Made by a program: the position numbers and the translations under genes
Assembly: GCA_026018925.1 (NCBI GenBank)
Contig: JAKSZU010000013.1
Span: 82,174,291 to 82,238,290 of the forward strand
Direction: 5' to 3'
Source of the DNA: Tupaia tana
Lineage: Eukaryota; Chordata; Mammalia; Scandentia; Tupaiidae
Length of the DNA: 64,000 nucleotides
Part shown: piece after piece, positions 1 through 12,361 of the stretch
Position numbering within the stretch: the first letter of the stretch is position 1
Layout of the letters: every line of letters starts with the position of its first letter
The notes under the pieces: generated by a model
Told to the model about the DNA's origin: nothing
The model's input: only the letters and a program-made list of their open reading frames with translations
Databases searched by the model: none

Positions 1-720
1 GACTGCAGGGAAGGGAGATGCCTCCATAGAATGATCAGGGAAGGCCTTATCAGTAAGGTAATATTTGAACTATGACTCAAAGACATGAGCTGTAGACATT
101 TGGGGGAGCACACTCCTGGCAGAGGAGCAGCAAGGACATTGACCCTGAATTGAAAGCACACTTGCTATGTTTGAGAAGCAAGGAGGGAAGATCAATGTGT
201 CAAGAGTGGAGTGGCTGAAGGATAGGTGGGAGGAGATATGACCAAAGGGGTGGTGGTTAAAGCTAGATTATGAAGGTATCTATATACCAGGGTGGCTTTT
301 ACTCTAAGTGAGATCAGAATCTAGTTTGAAGCACAGTATTTTTACAATCTGACCTTTTTTTAATTTTAAGATTACTCTGATTGACGAAGTGAGACTAGTT
401 AGTAAGGAGAGGGGCAAGAGTGGAAGCAGAGAGGCCTCTTGGGAGGATATTGTGGTAATTTGAGGGACCTATGTGAGCCAAGACAGTAGCAGAGGAGGTG
501 GTGAGTCTTGGATGTAGTTCCATAGTACTGCTCAGGGGATTTTCTCATAGAGAAGATGTGGAATGTGAGAGAAAGAAAGAAAAAAAAAATGCAGGATGTG
601 CCAAAGGTTTTGGGTTAAGCAACTAGTAGGATGGAATTTCACTGTAATGAGATGGTGATAGCATGGGAAGACCTGTTTTGATGGGAAAATAGGAGTTCAG
701 TTTTAGAAGTGTTGTTAAAT
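1..720. repeat. Ancient interspersed repeat, family not named
   Basis: Purine-rich sequence with phrases common in old mammalian repeats (atgagggaaggcctt-like start, then a 'ggtggcttttactctaagtgagat' type stretch and an 'aggaggtggtgag' stretch). Similar text recurs near 5.86-7.1 kb and 56.7-57.8 kb. It continues past the SINE at 733-1000 and again from about 1520 to 2730. I cannot assign a family name. Confidence 0.4.
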
Positions 721-732
721 TTGTCTATTTGA

Positions 733-1000
733 GGGAACCAGCAGATAGCGTAATGGCTATGTCACTGGACTCCCACATAGTCAACCGCGGTTTGCGGCCC
801 GGACCCGGTGGCTTAAAATTCACGCCGGGCGCGTGTGCGTGCGTGCCCAAGATCCCGAGAGGAGAATGGAGGAAAAGGGATTGCGGCATGACCATCCCCC
901 CTGGGGGGTGATTTCTCGCTTTCTGTCTCTATGTCTCTCTCTGTCTGTCTGGCGAACGCACGCGCCCTATAGTGAAAAACCTCTCCAAAAAAAAAAAAAA
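733..1000 (+). mobile_element. Family A tRNA-derived SINE, young full-length copy
   Basis: Starts GGAACCAGCAG and carries an A-box-like TAGCGTAATGG. The B-box position reads GGTTTGCGGCCC. The CpG-rich body, the C6TG6-type palindrome, a CT-rich stretch and a terminal A14 follow. A perfect 12-bp TSD (ttgtctatttga) lies at 721-732 and 1001-1012, which fixes both ends. High CpG retention suggests a recent insertion. Confidence 0.93.
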
Positions 1001-1040
1001 TTGTCTATTTGATACTCAACTGGAAATGTTCAGTGGCAAT

Positions 1041-1530
1041 GTCTTTTTAGTCTATTAGGCTGCTTTAACAAGACTAAGTGGCTTATTACAGAAATTAATT
1101 TCTTACAGTTCTGGAGGCTGGGAAGTCCAAATTTGATGTCCAGTGAAGGCTTGTTTTCTGATTCGTAGATAGCACCTTCTGAATGTGTCTTCTTATGGGA
1201 AAGAGGACAAGGCAGCTCTCTGGGGCCATTTTATTCCCCCAAGAAAGAACTCAATATCAATGAAAATTTAATAATGACAAAAGTAGTAGTTTAGTTCACT
1301 GAGGAAAAGGTGAATTATTTAATTACTAGCAATGAAATAGAGGAAGAAAATCAACATGGACCACTATTATTTAGGGGTTCTTGTATAAGAACACAAATCC
1401 CATTCATGAGGGCTCTGCTCTCAAAATCTAATCATCCCAAAGACGTTCCCACCTAATACCTTCACATTGATGGTTAGGTGTGGACATGTGAATTTGGTGG
1501 GACATAAGCATTCATACCATAGAAGGCAGT
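1041..1530 (-). mobile_element. MaLR-type (MST/MLT1-like) solitary LTR, degraded
   Basis: Reads like the reverse complement of a MaLR LTR: 'ttacagttctggaggctgggaagtcc', then 'cattcatgagggctctgctctc', 'cccacctaatacc' and a terminal 'cataccata'. A roughly 100-bp AT-rich insertion or divergent stretch lies near 1250-1370. The LTR is non-coding, and no internal retroviral region is attached. Assignment is by recognition only. Confidence 0.6.
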
Positions 1531-2735
1531 TAGATATATGAGTCTAGAGTTAGAAAGAGAGGTCTGAACTGTTTATTTAAAAATGAGCATTATGAATTAG
1601 TGGATGATATTTCAAGCCAGGGAGTTGGATAAGCTCAATAAGTGAGGGAAGGTAGACAGGGGGAGAAGTATGAGGACAAAGATCTGGCTTGTTAGCGGAG
1701 ATGACAAGGAACTAGCAAATTAAAATAAGGCATGATCCACGAATTAGAAGAGAACTAAGAAGTTCTCTTTGGGGATGTGGAATTTCAGAAAGTATTTCTA
1801 GAAAAGGGGAATGCTACTAATATGCTAAGAAGTTCATGGCCTAAGGAATGTCCACAGACTGTAGCAATGTGATGCCCTGGACTGGAGCTATCTTGGTGAA
1901 TAGGTGGAGGTGAACACTAAATGGGCTGGCTTTAAGTGTGAGTAAGACGAGAGGAGCTGGAGACAGAAGGGAGCTGACTCTTTCAAGGAGTTTTGCTGTC
2001 AAAGGGAAAGAAGTTGTAGATAAGCAGGAATATGGGCTCAAAGAGGCTCCTCTCAGAGTGCTGTTGAGGAAGATCCAAAGTCTGAGAAACGTTGATGAGG
2101 CAGGAGAGAGAGAAGATAAGTGCTGGTAGGAAATCCTTGAGTTGGGGAGGGAGGAAGGCATTGAGTGCCCATATGAAAGGATTGTTCTTGGGTGGGAATG
2201 ATGCAGAGCTGTGGGACCAATACTGGTCAGCGGAGAGGCATGATGGGAGAGCCCGTGGACACCCTCTGGCTGCTCCTGCTTTCTCAGTGAAATGGGAAGC
2301 AAGGTTATCTGCTGGCAGTGAGGAAGTGGAGAGAGGTGTTAGAAATTTGAGGAGTGAGAAGGTGTTAAAGTATCCGCTTGGAAAGTTCTAGAGGCATTCA
2401 TCTAGGGAATACAGTCAGACTTCTGGACAACTCCATTGGCTCCCCTGTGGCCAAAAATCTTGAATTCAAAGTAAGACCAGACAGTAAAAACACAAGTCAT
2501 CTGTTTTCACTAGCGTTTTCAGCTGAATATGTGCAGGTGCAAGTGAGGAAAGTATTGGATTTCATTTGAGTTGGGCTTTTACCAGATGAGTATGACAAAG
2601 GCATAGAGGGCAAAGGAATAAGGTGGCATGATTAGTGATCATGGAATTGATCATGATCATGGCCAAAGGGAAGTGAGGGCATGAGGTGGTTGAGAGGATT
2701 ATAGGATCAAAACAGTAAAAAGAGGGTTTTATTTA
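1531..2735. repeat. Continuation of the ancient repeat of 1-720
   Basis: 'gcagttagatatatgagtctagag' and the following purine-rich text match the same old repeat that begins the window. The ORFs in this stretch overlap on both strands and show no codon pattern or known domain, so I call no gene. Confidence 0.35.
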
Positions 2736-2905
2736 TTTATTTATTTTTAAAAAGTCTCTTTTGAGAGAGAAAGCAAGGGAGCAGCAACCTCCACAGGCTC
2801 CTATTCCTCAGTCATTGTCATGGGCACTCGTGCATGCCAGGTATGTAGCTTCAGCATCATGGAGCATCACGCCACCACTGTGCCATCACAGCTGGCCAGC
2901 TTCTT
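2735..2905 (-). mobile_element. Old family B-like SINE fragment
   Basis: On the plus strand it begins with a T/A-rich tail (attatttatttattttt), then gagagagaaagcaaggg, a middle portion with 'gtcattgtcatgggca', and ends 'gccaccactgtgccatcacagctggcc'. This is the reverse-complement order of family B copies near 25.9 and 45.2 kb. It is heavily diverged. Confidence 0.45.
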
Positions 2906-3059
2906 TTTATTTTTAGAAGCTAGAGATTATTTAGTAAATCAAATATTTTTCTAATGTACAATGGAAAGTTACTATTTACAACAGTAAATTTTAATATATA
3001 AAACATCTACACATTAGTAGTAATTATCTGCTGGTGGGCTGTTCATATTGCATTTTCTT

Positions 3060-5860
3060 AAATCAAATAGTGGTTATCTGGAAAAAAAATTTAATGTAAG
3101 GCTCTGTGGAGAAATCCCAGTGTGAATAAGGAGTCACTGGCCCAGCCCCAAAGGCTGGATCTGAATGTGTCACTGGTACCCACTGGCCAAGGGAGCACAT
3201 CTTGGTCACAGTAATAGAACTGGTGACCAGTGGGGTTTTCTGGACAGAGGGTGGAGACTGCCAACAGGGAGGCAGGGAAGGGCAGCTGGCCATCTGGAGC
3301 CAGGATCCATCCAATCCAGGAAAGGAGAATTGGCAGGAGTTGAGAGTGTCTCACAAGAGGGCAACGCCCATCTGAGAAGGGAGCAGGGTAGTAGGCAGTG
3401 TATCAGACAAAGGAGGAGCACTGTGGAATCCTGCTCCGTCCTCCTGAGCTGGTAGACCTGGACCTGGGGCCAGGATTGTTTATAGAATCTGATATGCAGT
3501 AGAAGTAGCCAGGTGACAAGGTTACTCTCTTTCCTGGGGAGACTCTTCCCACCACAGTCTGGGCTGGCTCAGTAATTGGCTAGGACTGAGCCCAAGGGTT
3601 GGGGCACTGAGGATCCAGCTGCAAGATCTGGGAAAGGCAGGGGCAGAGGAAGAGAGGAGGGGCTGATGGGGAACATCTGCTCTCTTCCCACAGCACAGAT
3701 GGAAGGCCTAAATACCAGCACACCGTTTATTTCACTCTTGGCAAAATCCATGTTTATTTCACCCGTTGCCCCATTGTCCAGACTTAACATAAATCAGGGA
3801 GGGATAAAGGGAAACCACAGGTCCTCCTCTTAGCCTCACTAGCTTTATTCTTCCCTTGGGTTGTACATGCCATGTTAGTGTCCTGAGGTGGCTTGAGCCT
3901 CCACTGGGCTGTAAATCCTGCTTTTAATCCAGGAGTATCATTGCCTTGTTTCATGATCTTCCATCTTTGAGTCTCCACTCTTGATACGAAAATGGCAATA
4001 CCAATTCTCTGAGAATCATGAGATAAGAGATATGGAAGTGTTTGGGAAAATGCAATACAAGATGCAGCTGGAAGGCTTCACTGGTAGGTTGGGATACAGA
4101 GGCCCTGGCCTTGCAAAATGAAGTGAGGTCAGCACAGATTAAGCAGGCTAAATCAAATCTTTGATGGTTGAGTGATTTTTAAAAATGATTGCAGGTCTGC
4201 GCAATTTAACAGGACTGCCCATAGTGGCTAGGAACATTTCCAGAGAGGATCAGATAAAGCCAAGTTAGAAATTGGTCATTGCTGTAAATCAAGTGGCAGA
4301 CTATCAATGACCTAGATTTTCCCAGAAATTTTCCCACAGGAAGTGAAAGAAAAACCACTGTGTGGCTGCTGAAAGTTGATTTGTCAAGAGCTAAGGAAGC
4401 TACACAACATTAAAAGATTGCCCATCTCTCAGTCTGCCATAATGAATTGGGACTCATTTAATTCAGAAGCCAGTGAGATGTGTAAATCACATCTATAGCA
4501 CAAATGGTCACATTTTGATTCTAGTTGCCAGTAGTCCATAAGAGCCTCTAATTGCATTGTTCTTCTCTTAGTTAATAAATCAGGAGCTCATTGCTGAAGC
4601 TGTTGTTTTTAAATGTTTAACACCACAAGATCAGTAATTTTCCTATTTTTGCCTTCCCTTAAGGGAGATTGGGGTGAGGAATGGTGTGAAGAGAGAGTTT
4701 GCTATGAGCCTTGACCTGAAAGGTCCAAAGCGATGGTTCTGAAGTGGGGACCAAAGTGCTATTTTCCATCTATGCTGCAAGGCTAGAGGCCACTCTCAGT
4801 TGCCCAGGGTGATGGGAGCTGTTCCAGGGCATCTTGGACTTTTCAAGAGGCCTCTAACTCCTGGGAAGAACCAGAGCCAAACTCTTTTAATCTGTCCTAT
4901 GTCAGTTCTGCAGAGAAGTGTAACACATCACACCTGCTGCTCCACTGATGAAAGTCAGCCATGCCACCCATGATTACTACAAGAAGGTTCATTATGATCC
5001 CCCAGGATTTTTCACTCCCCATGCCAACCTTATCGCTCCCACATTCTGAACTCCTGTCCCTGCAGCTGACTTTGACCCCGCTCTTGGCCCCTTGGATTAA
5101 TGTGAATACAACTATTAGGCTGATGACTTACTCCCCAGTTCCCACCACCCTGTGCACTGGAAGTGGAGTGCCATTGGTGACATTACGAAGCTCCCAGTTT
5201 TACAGTAGGATGCAATGAAAGGAGACACAAGGCATCTTTGTACCATTATCTAAAAGTCTGCACGGTCCTATTGGGTGTCTAAACTGTTTCATTGTATGTG
5301 TAAGTGTACATGTACTTAAGTGGACAATTGATGCACAAGTGTCAAAGATGTAGTTTTCAAGTAAAGAAAATCTAGAAATTTGAAAATATAGGCTTAGACA
5401 CACTATGTGAGTCTGAATGTGATTGTAAGAAGATACTAAGGGTGGTGACCTTTCTGAAGAATTTTGTAACAGACAGATGCAAAGATGCGATATTTAGTCC
5501 TAGGAAGAAATGTCACTAAAGAATTCATACATTCTCCTGTTTATTCATAAGTAGAGTAAGTATTGGACCTACCAGATGCTAGGGGTTTGAGGAGAGTACA
5601 GTGGAAAAAATGGGCTAGTAAAGAGGATTAACAAGGCAGGGTAGGGCAATGGGTACTCTGAAAGAGATCAACGTGGGGCTTTCAGAACTTAGATAACTTA
5701 TCCATGGTCACAAATTAGTAAGCGGCATTAAGATTTTGAACACACATCTCAAGACTCATCTGTCACCCTTTAAGCTATTAGCTCATTGGGTAAGTCATGA
5801 CACTGAAAAATATGATGACCCAATATCTTCATGACCCACTGTCTTCATGAGCAGTTGCCT
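3060..5860. other. No gene or clear repeat seen
   Basis: Unique-looking sequence. Several ORFs of 60-96 codons overlap on both strands at 3.06-3.98 kb, but they lack known domains, splice context or consistent frame. Nothing here is supportable as coding. Confidence 0.5.
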
Positions 5861-7100
5861 GTACTACATCGGAAGGTTTGAGATAAGAGCAGTAAGAAAG
5901 GATGGTAAAAGATGGGCTAAAGTCTTGTATGCTATGCTAGGCAAAGAGCTTGCATTTTATCCTGTGGAAGTGGGAGTCCCTCAGGGAATGATCTAGTTAG
6001 ATGCGTATTTTTGAAAGAACATTCCACTATAGTATAAAAGGTAACTTGAATTGGGAAAGATGAGGTGGCGGAGGAAGACCATCCAGATGATTTACATGTT
6101 TTTTGTTTTGTTTTTAAAAGAGAAGGTCTAGATTCTTAGACAAAAGAATTAGAAAAAAATATAGGAAGAGGTAAAAGTTACAGGTGACTGAAGGGCTTAT
6201 AAGTAATCGTATGGGGTCCCTGAGAGGTCATGAAATGAGGGAATTGAAGGCACTGGAGATTTGCCTTTTAAGTACAAACAGAAATAAACATACTGAGCTC
6301 CTATTTATGCTGAGCATGGGCTTGTGCTGGAGAGGAAGTACTTTCTACTGAATCTAGAGAGTTGACAGGAACACAAGCAGAGATTCCCAGACAATGCTGA
6401 GAGCCCAGCTGAGGTCGAAGACCATAGATTCACAGAGGCATTCTCCTGTGAAGCAGGACATAGCACCCTACATGGGGAAATGAGGATGGGCTTAACCCTG
6501 ATCAGGGATTTTGCTGGATGGGCACAGCCAAAGGATAAAGAGGTGAGGTCATTCCTGATATAGGAAGATTGTGGTTGGAATTGATTATTGACATGGTCTT
6601 GGCTAAAAAGAGCTGAAGGGGACAGGAAAGCTGTCATGTACTGGGAGAAAGCAAAGGAAGCTGGAGATGAGAGGGCTTGAGAAGGTCCAAGAGCCGGTGT
6701 GGTGAGGACAAGCCAGCGAAAGTCAGAGAAGGATAAGACGCTGTGGTTGGAGTCTGGGTCATCTTTTATGAACGTTTCACACCACGAAGAGGCCAGATTT
6801 TGGCCCTGGGTATGGGTGGTTGAGGAGAGAAGAGATCAAGGTCATGAGGGATGAGGTTGTCAGGAAACTGTGGGATTAGGAGTTGGATGAGTCATGCACA
6901 CAAGCACTGAGGTCACCCAGGATGGTGGGATTTTGTGCACATATTGTGAGCCAAGGAGTGAAGTCATCAGTGGACCTAAGAGAGTAACCGGAAGATCAGT
7001 TGGTGACGAAGTCGAGGAAAGAGAGAGAACAAGGGAGCAGATGAGACTTTTTCCATGAGGGCTGAGAAGTCATGGTCTGGAAGTGACATTAGGGAGTAAG
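5860..7100. repeat. Ancient interspersed repeat, same type as 1-720
   Basis: 'cttgtatgctatgctaggcaaagagcttgc' and later purine-rich text echo the repeat at the window start and at 56.7-57.8 kb. It is old and fragmented, and the family is not named. Confidence 0.35.
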
Positions 7101-7737
7101 AAAAAAATGCCAGACCTGCTTCCTGATCCTGATGCCATCTGGCTTAAGAGCCCATATTCTCAAAACTGTTCTATGTTATTCACTGAACCTGAAATCAAAT
7201 TGACAGCTACTGGAAGTGGCATTAATACTTTTCCAATGATAATTTCTTAAAAACCCCAAATGATATAGTCTCTTCTCAGCCTTACTCAACCAGATTTACT
7301 CATCCCTTCTGGATTTTCTAAATCAGTGAGTCAGTATTTTAAGGAACAAATCTTAGATACATAAAAAATTACAGTAATAAAATGACTTGTACCACAAAAC
7401 CCCTTTAATCAATATAAGCTAATCATATAAATCTATGGCTAAAATTTAGATCGCAGTGAGCACTTACAATGTGAAAACATTCCAACTGGCACTTCTGTGG
7501 CTATTTGGTTGGCCTTTGGGCAGAGTGTTGGCCTTTTGGGCTGATCTGAGTCCAGTTTTAAACTAGGAGTACCTCATGCATTGTATGATGTCCTGCTGTC
7601 TCTAACACAGGCTTGGCATCTGACCCTGCCTGTTACCCTGAGAATGATCAGACCAGAGAAATGTAAATAGCTGAGAATCACAAAGGTAGCAAATTTAGTC
7701 TTAAAAAAATTCAAACTTCTGTAATTAACGAATTCAG

Positions 7738-8000
7738 GGGGCTAGCAGATGGCCTGGTGGGTGAGGCGCTGGGCATCCACATGGCCGACCACAGTTAAAA
7801 TCCCAGACATGGCAGCTGGAAAATCACGCTGGGCATGTGTGCGTGTGAGTCCAAAATCCCAGAAGAAGAATGGAGGAGAGAGGATTGTGGCATGGTCATC
7901 CTTCCTGGAGGATGATTTCTTCCGTGCCCCCCTCACCGTTTGTCTCTGTCTCTCCAGTGAGTGCATGCACCCTATGGGTGGGGGAACCCTTAAAAAAAAA
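7738..8000 (+). mobile_element. Family A SINE, older diverged copy
   Basis: Starts GGGGCTAGCAGATGGC; the body has 'ctgggcatgtgtgcgtgtgagtcc', 'agaagaatggagg', a CT-rich stretch and ends 'accctatgggtgggggaaccc' with A9. The B-box is damaged (cagttaaaatccc). No clear TSD was found. Confidence 0.85.
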
Positions 8001-8162
8001 GTCAGATGTCTTTATAGTTCTGTTCCTCAGATTTCTTTTTTTTAATCTGAAAAACAAAACAGAAACCTTGCAGTAAAAGTAGGTAATATAGGCTTGTGGA
8101 AATCTGCCTCTCTGATGAGCTGTCCAGTGTATATAGGTCAAAAAATGGAACCCGGAAAGCAA

Positions 8163-9140
8163 ATAGTGGATTGCCTCAGAGCCCAGAGGGTTGCTCAGGA
8201 TTCCTTAACATCATAATGCTGACCATTGAAAGTTTCATTCTGTTTGGTGACTGACTTACAGAATGTGGCACAGCTGTAACCCAGCTGTAGCTCATTTATG
8301 CTTGGAAACAGGACCCCTTTGTCTGCTCCAAGTGTTCTTGGCCCCCCCTTCAATCTCATGGACTGTGGTTGTTAGTGGAAAAGTAGTTGTTGAAGTACAG
8401 GCTCGCCCTTGGAACCTGCTGCTCACCAGGACTCCTGACAACCTTGGGGGCTTGACTTCAAGCCAACGAGCCTTTCTGTGGCATGCAGACTGTGAAGAAG
8501 TCATTAAGTGGATTTCCCACGTGTCTGTATGAGGCTTCATTCATCCCAGTATTGATAACTGAGCTTCCTTAAAGCACGATCTTTCTAGCTCTCTGAGGAC
8601 ATGAAAGGACTTAGCGCCTCCTAGTGGAGAAAATTTCTCAGCATGTGTTCAATCCTGCACAGTTTATCCAAATGAGGCAAGGTATTAACAAACACATTAA
8701 TGAACATATTTATTAAATGTGGGTAGCAATAAGACAGAAAAAGTAAAGGCAAACATTTCAAAACTTGTACTTACTACACAGTCTTTTAGTGGTGAAAATA
8801 ATTACTCTGAATGGTAGCATTTTATAACCATGGGGACTTTGGGGACTAATAATATGGAAATTGAAGTTGAGGTTAGTTTTGAATAGAGAGAAGGAGTTGA
8901 AATTGGCATGAGGTGTATGGAAAGGTTTCTGGAAGTGGCTGGAAACTTTTGTTTATTTTCTGTTGGGTGGTGGTTACAAAGGTGTTTTCTTCTTAAGAGC
9001 TCATTGAGCTAAACATTGATTTTATGGTGTTTTATGGAAACTTTTGATTGACCAAACCACCTCTTAAATTTATGGCCCTTTTGAGAAAAACTTCAAAAAT
9101 GTTAAGGCATGTATAGCTTTGATGCCTTATTTCATCATAG
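8163..9140. other. No gene or clear repeat seen
   Basis: Apparently unique AT-rich sequence. The 82-89 codon ORFs near 8.26-8.54 kb are antisense pairs without recognisable domains. Confidence 0.45.
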
Positions 9141-9217
9141 TGGGTTACTGGAAAAGTCATGACATATTTTTTCTGTTTTTGTATGCAAAAATGCATCATG
9201 ACTTTCCTGACAACCCA
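9141..9217. mobile_element. Short palindromic mariner-type MITE, copy 1
   Basis: A 77-bp near-palindrome. The left end tgggttactggaaaagtcatga matches the reverse complement of the right end (tcatgactttcctgacaaccca) at about 18 of 22 positions. Two related copies lie near 36.79 and 55.09 kb. The size and ends resemble mariner-derived MITEs. It has no coding capacity. Confidence 0.65.
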
Positions 9218-10067
9218 ACACTGTAAGAATAAAACTTAGGTACCAACACCACCTCCATTGGAAGGCCTGGTTGCATCATTAAACCTGAACTTTTATGTTC
9301 TCTGTCACACAGACTTCCCCCTTCCCAGTTCTTCGGGAAAGTCCAAATTCAATACCCTACTTGGAACATTTGGTTGCCATGGAAATGACTGCTTAGGTTG
9401 CACATTTATTTTTGTGACCAGTCAGAGGGAGAAACTAAGAGTCACAGAGGAGGGCATCCTTCCATTAGAAAAATCCTTTGCACAGTCCCAAATTCACAAA
9501 AATTACATGTTGTTTTAGAAGTGAGAAGTGAACAGTTGAATTAGTAACGCTGAAATCGTTGAGTACTTCCTCCAAAGGTGAGAACTGCCGCAGGCATTTT
9601 ACAAAGCCAGTTATTTGAGTGATATAGGTGATGGCAAATGAATGTTGGATTGTAATATTAACTCCAACACTGTAATTCTATTGTAATTAAATTTCTCCAA
9701 GACATATAATTTCGATACAATAAAAAAATTTACCTTCAAGGAAATGTCAAGAAGGCTGTCACATTCCTATAGTCCAAATGAGAAAAGAGAAGAGAAAAAA
9801 GGCATCGAAGCTAAAAGACCCAAATTGATTCCAGAAACACTTGCCAAGTTTCTATAATGTTTTGGGAGGGAGGCAGGCTGAGAAAGAGCAAGGATTTTTT
9901 TTCTAAGTTCTACAGTTTCGATCTGTTCAATCCGATCTTGTCTCTCTGTGCCTGACTTTGACCTTGTCATGGACAGATCTGTCCCCTTAGAAGCACAGGT
10001 ACCGCTCATTCCAGACGCAGCTGCTTCTCTGCACATTGTTGAGCTCTTCCCACCTCCCAGTGGTTTG

Positions 10068-10108
10068 AACACACACACACACACACGCACACACACACAC
10101 ACACACAC
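10068..10108. repeat. (CA)n/(CT)n microsatellite
   Basis: A run of CA dinucleotides interrupted by one CG, followed by (CT)n. Confidence 0.95.
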
Positions 10109-10308
10109 TCTCTCTCTCTCTTAAAATGAAGACTGAGTTACATGTTTTTTTATAGAGAGTGTATTTTTTTCTTTTGCCTCTTTTCTTCCTCCATAGCACT
10201 CCGTGTGTAGAGTTCAGCTACCCCGAGTCAGAATGAACTGTCAAGATTTACTTGGCATTTTGAGACTCCCCAACCACCGAAACAATCTCAAGCTTTAAAT
10301 TGCTAAAA

Positions 10309-10535
10309 TTGGAGCCAGGTAGTTGTGCAGTTGTAAAGTGCACTACTCTGTGAGGCAATCCCATATGGGAGGGTTCTTAGTTCTGTTCCAGAGACTTCCC
10401 TGAATATGCTGGACACCTACTTGCCCATGATCCAAGCCTGGCTGAGATTGGGATATATTGTGACATTGGGACATTGTTGGGGGTGGGGTGCTGTTTGTCT
10501 GTCTCTCTTGCTCATGGAAGAAATAAATATTTTTT
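10309..10535 (+). mobile_element. Family B SINE
   Basis: Head 'gagccaggtagttgtgcagttgtaaagtgcac' with a tRNA-like layout, body 'cccatgatccaagcctggctgagattgggata', then a CT-rich part and a tail 'ctcatggaagaaataaata'. Related copies lie at 11.9, 25.9 and 45.2 kb (plus) and 30.0 kb (minus). Confidence 0.75.
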
Positions 10536-10555
10536 AAATGTTAAAATTGAAGTAA

Positions 10556-10588
10556 GAGCATGTGCACGCACACATACACACATGCACA

Positions 10589-10621
<33 letters not shown>
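10556..10621. repeat. (CA)n microsatellite
   Basis: Alternating CA/CG/TA dinucleotides ending in about 15 perfect CA units. Confidence 0.95.
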
Positions 10622-10625
<4 letters not shown>

Positions 10626-10900
10626 GCTAGAACATTTAGCATAGTTTATAATAATAAAATATTAGAGAAAAAAGGCAAGAGGAAAATGGTTCAATATGTT
10701 GTGTCCAGAGTAAGGGATACTATGCAGCAGTGATAAATAGTAAAGTAGATCAATAGGTACCGACATGGAAAAATGTACTGTACTTACTTAATATGAACAC
10801 AGAGAAGGGCTAGAAATTTTAGAGGGGTGGGAAGGAACTGTGGTCTTTTCTGTACTATTAGAACTTTTTAATTTCAAAATTATATTCATATATTACTTAC
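10622..10900 (+). mobile_element. Old L1 (L1M-type) ORF2 3' fragment
   Basis: 'tttataataataaaat', 'ggttcaatatgttgtg', 'ggatactatgcagcagtgataaatag' and 'gacatggaaaaatgt' parallel the C-terminal ORF2 coding text of old mammalian L1 elements. The frame is destroyed. Confidence 0.55.
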
Positions 10901-11880
10901 GTCGTTAAAAATTTGTTCGTCAAGTTTAAATCGCTTTGGAATCTACCCTGGGAGACCATAGTGCTGGGATCGAAGTTCCAGTGGTAACTTGAATACTTGG
11001 TTTGGCTGGACATCGAATCTGAAGACTTTCTCCGAAGGAAGCTTTAGGGAGGAAATCCGCTCAGTGAGTTTCCTCATGTGCGTCTGTGTGGGCTTCTCTG
11101 GCTGCGGGATGCCTAATCAGTGTGTAGTTAATTGTGATGTTTCAGGGCTCAGTCTGAGTCCTTTTGCTGTTGACTGCTAGCTCAAAAGAAATGACATCAT
11201 TAAGGGCCAACAGATTGCTGTTTTCTAGGAGCCTTTCAAGAAGACCGTACTCCGACATTTCTTATTCAAGATGCCACCAGCCCCAGACAGTCACTGAGAG
11301 GGATTTATTCTGGATGCTGGTGATCTTGGCTGCTCTTTCAACATCTGAATTCTGGCTGTGAGCAGATCTTATGCCCCAATGCATAAGATATCCGAAATCT
11401 CCTTCAGTTGTAGTCCTTGGGGGAATCCAGGGAGGGACTCGTGAAAGTGGATCTGGTCTTTCCCTTTGAACAGCAGTTGGCACAACATATACCAATGCGT
11501 TAGAGACCTGGTTTTCATTACTGAAATATTCTATCCTGGGGCAGCCATTGAGGTCGCCTGGATATTTCAATTAGTGCAGTGGGCTGGAGCTCATTTACTT
11601 CAGAGCTTGCTGCCTGGAGCTTTCCCAGCTGGACTCCCAACCACGCCAGGAACTCCTAGATGTAACACAGCATCCTGATTTCAGTCTAATAAGTGGGTCT
11701 CTTTCAGTCTTTTCAATTTCAGATCATTTGAAAGTGCTCCCCTCTATCATACTATCCCAAGCATAAATTCTACTTCCAACTCCTGTCGCTGTCTGCTGAG
11801 GTGGCAGCCTCATAAGCTGGCAGGTTGGACCAGGTACACCCCAAGGCAAGGGCCACCCGATGTCTCAGTCTGTAAAGTAG
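10900..11880. other. No gene or clear repeat seen
   Basis: Overlapping ORFs of 60-102 codons lie on both strands around 10.99-11.68 kb. None has a recognisable domain. It looks like unique intergenic or intronic sequence. Confidence 0.4.
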
Positions 11881-11884
11881 CTGC

Positions 11885-12122
11885 TTAGTAATTTCCTTTG
11901 AGGGTGGCACAGCAGTAAAACACAATGCTCTGCAAAGGTGACCCACATGGGAAATTCTAGGTTCACATTTGGAGACCTCTCTGAGTATGACAAGCCAGCA
12001 TGTGCCCATGATCTGGGGCTGGCTAAAGCTGGGGGTGGATCATGGCATTGGGACCTTGTTGGGGATCCTGTCTCTCTTCTCTGTCTCTCACTCAAAGAAG
12101 AAATAAGTAAACTTAAAAAATA
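11885..12122 (+). mobile_element. Family B SINE
   Basis: Head 'gggtggcacagcagtaaaacacaatgctctgc', body 'gcccatgatctggggctggctaaagctgggggtggatcatggcattgggacc', a CT-rich stretch, and a tail 'ctcaaagaagaaataagtaaactt' then A-rich. It is the best-preserved family B copy with those at 25.9 and 45.2 kb. Confidence 0.8.
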
Positions 12123-12361
12123 ATTTCCCTTGACTGACTGAACCAATGAACTTTCATATACCCTGGTCAAATGCATGAGCCCCTTTCTCCCACTACAGAC
12201 TTCTTATAACTGAGCTCCTGGGGCCCACTTCACTTAGGAATTCCTCAGCAGCCACTCTATATCTGTTCATTCATGCATTCACTCAACAAATATTAAATAC
12301 CCATTTTATGTTAGATAAGACATCAGGTGGCAGGGATATACTGATGAAAAAGGCATGCCCC

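Noticed and set aside
1841..2302. 153-codon minus-strand ORF
   Set aside because: Low-complexity composition, overlapped by plus-strand ORFs, and lies within an ancient repeat; no domain.
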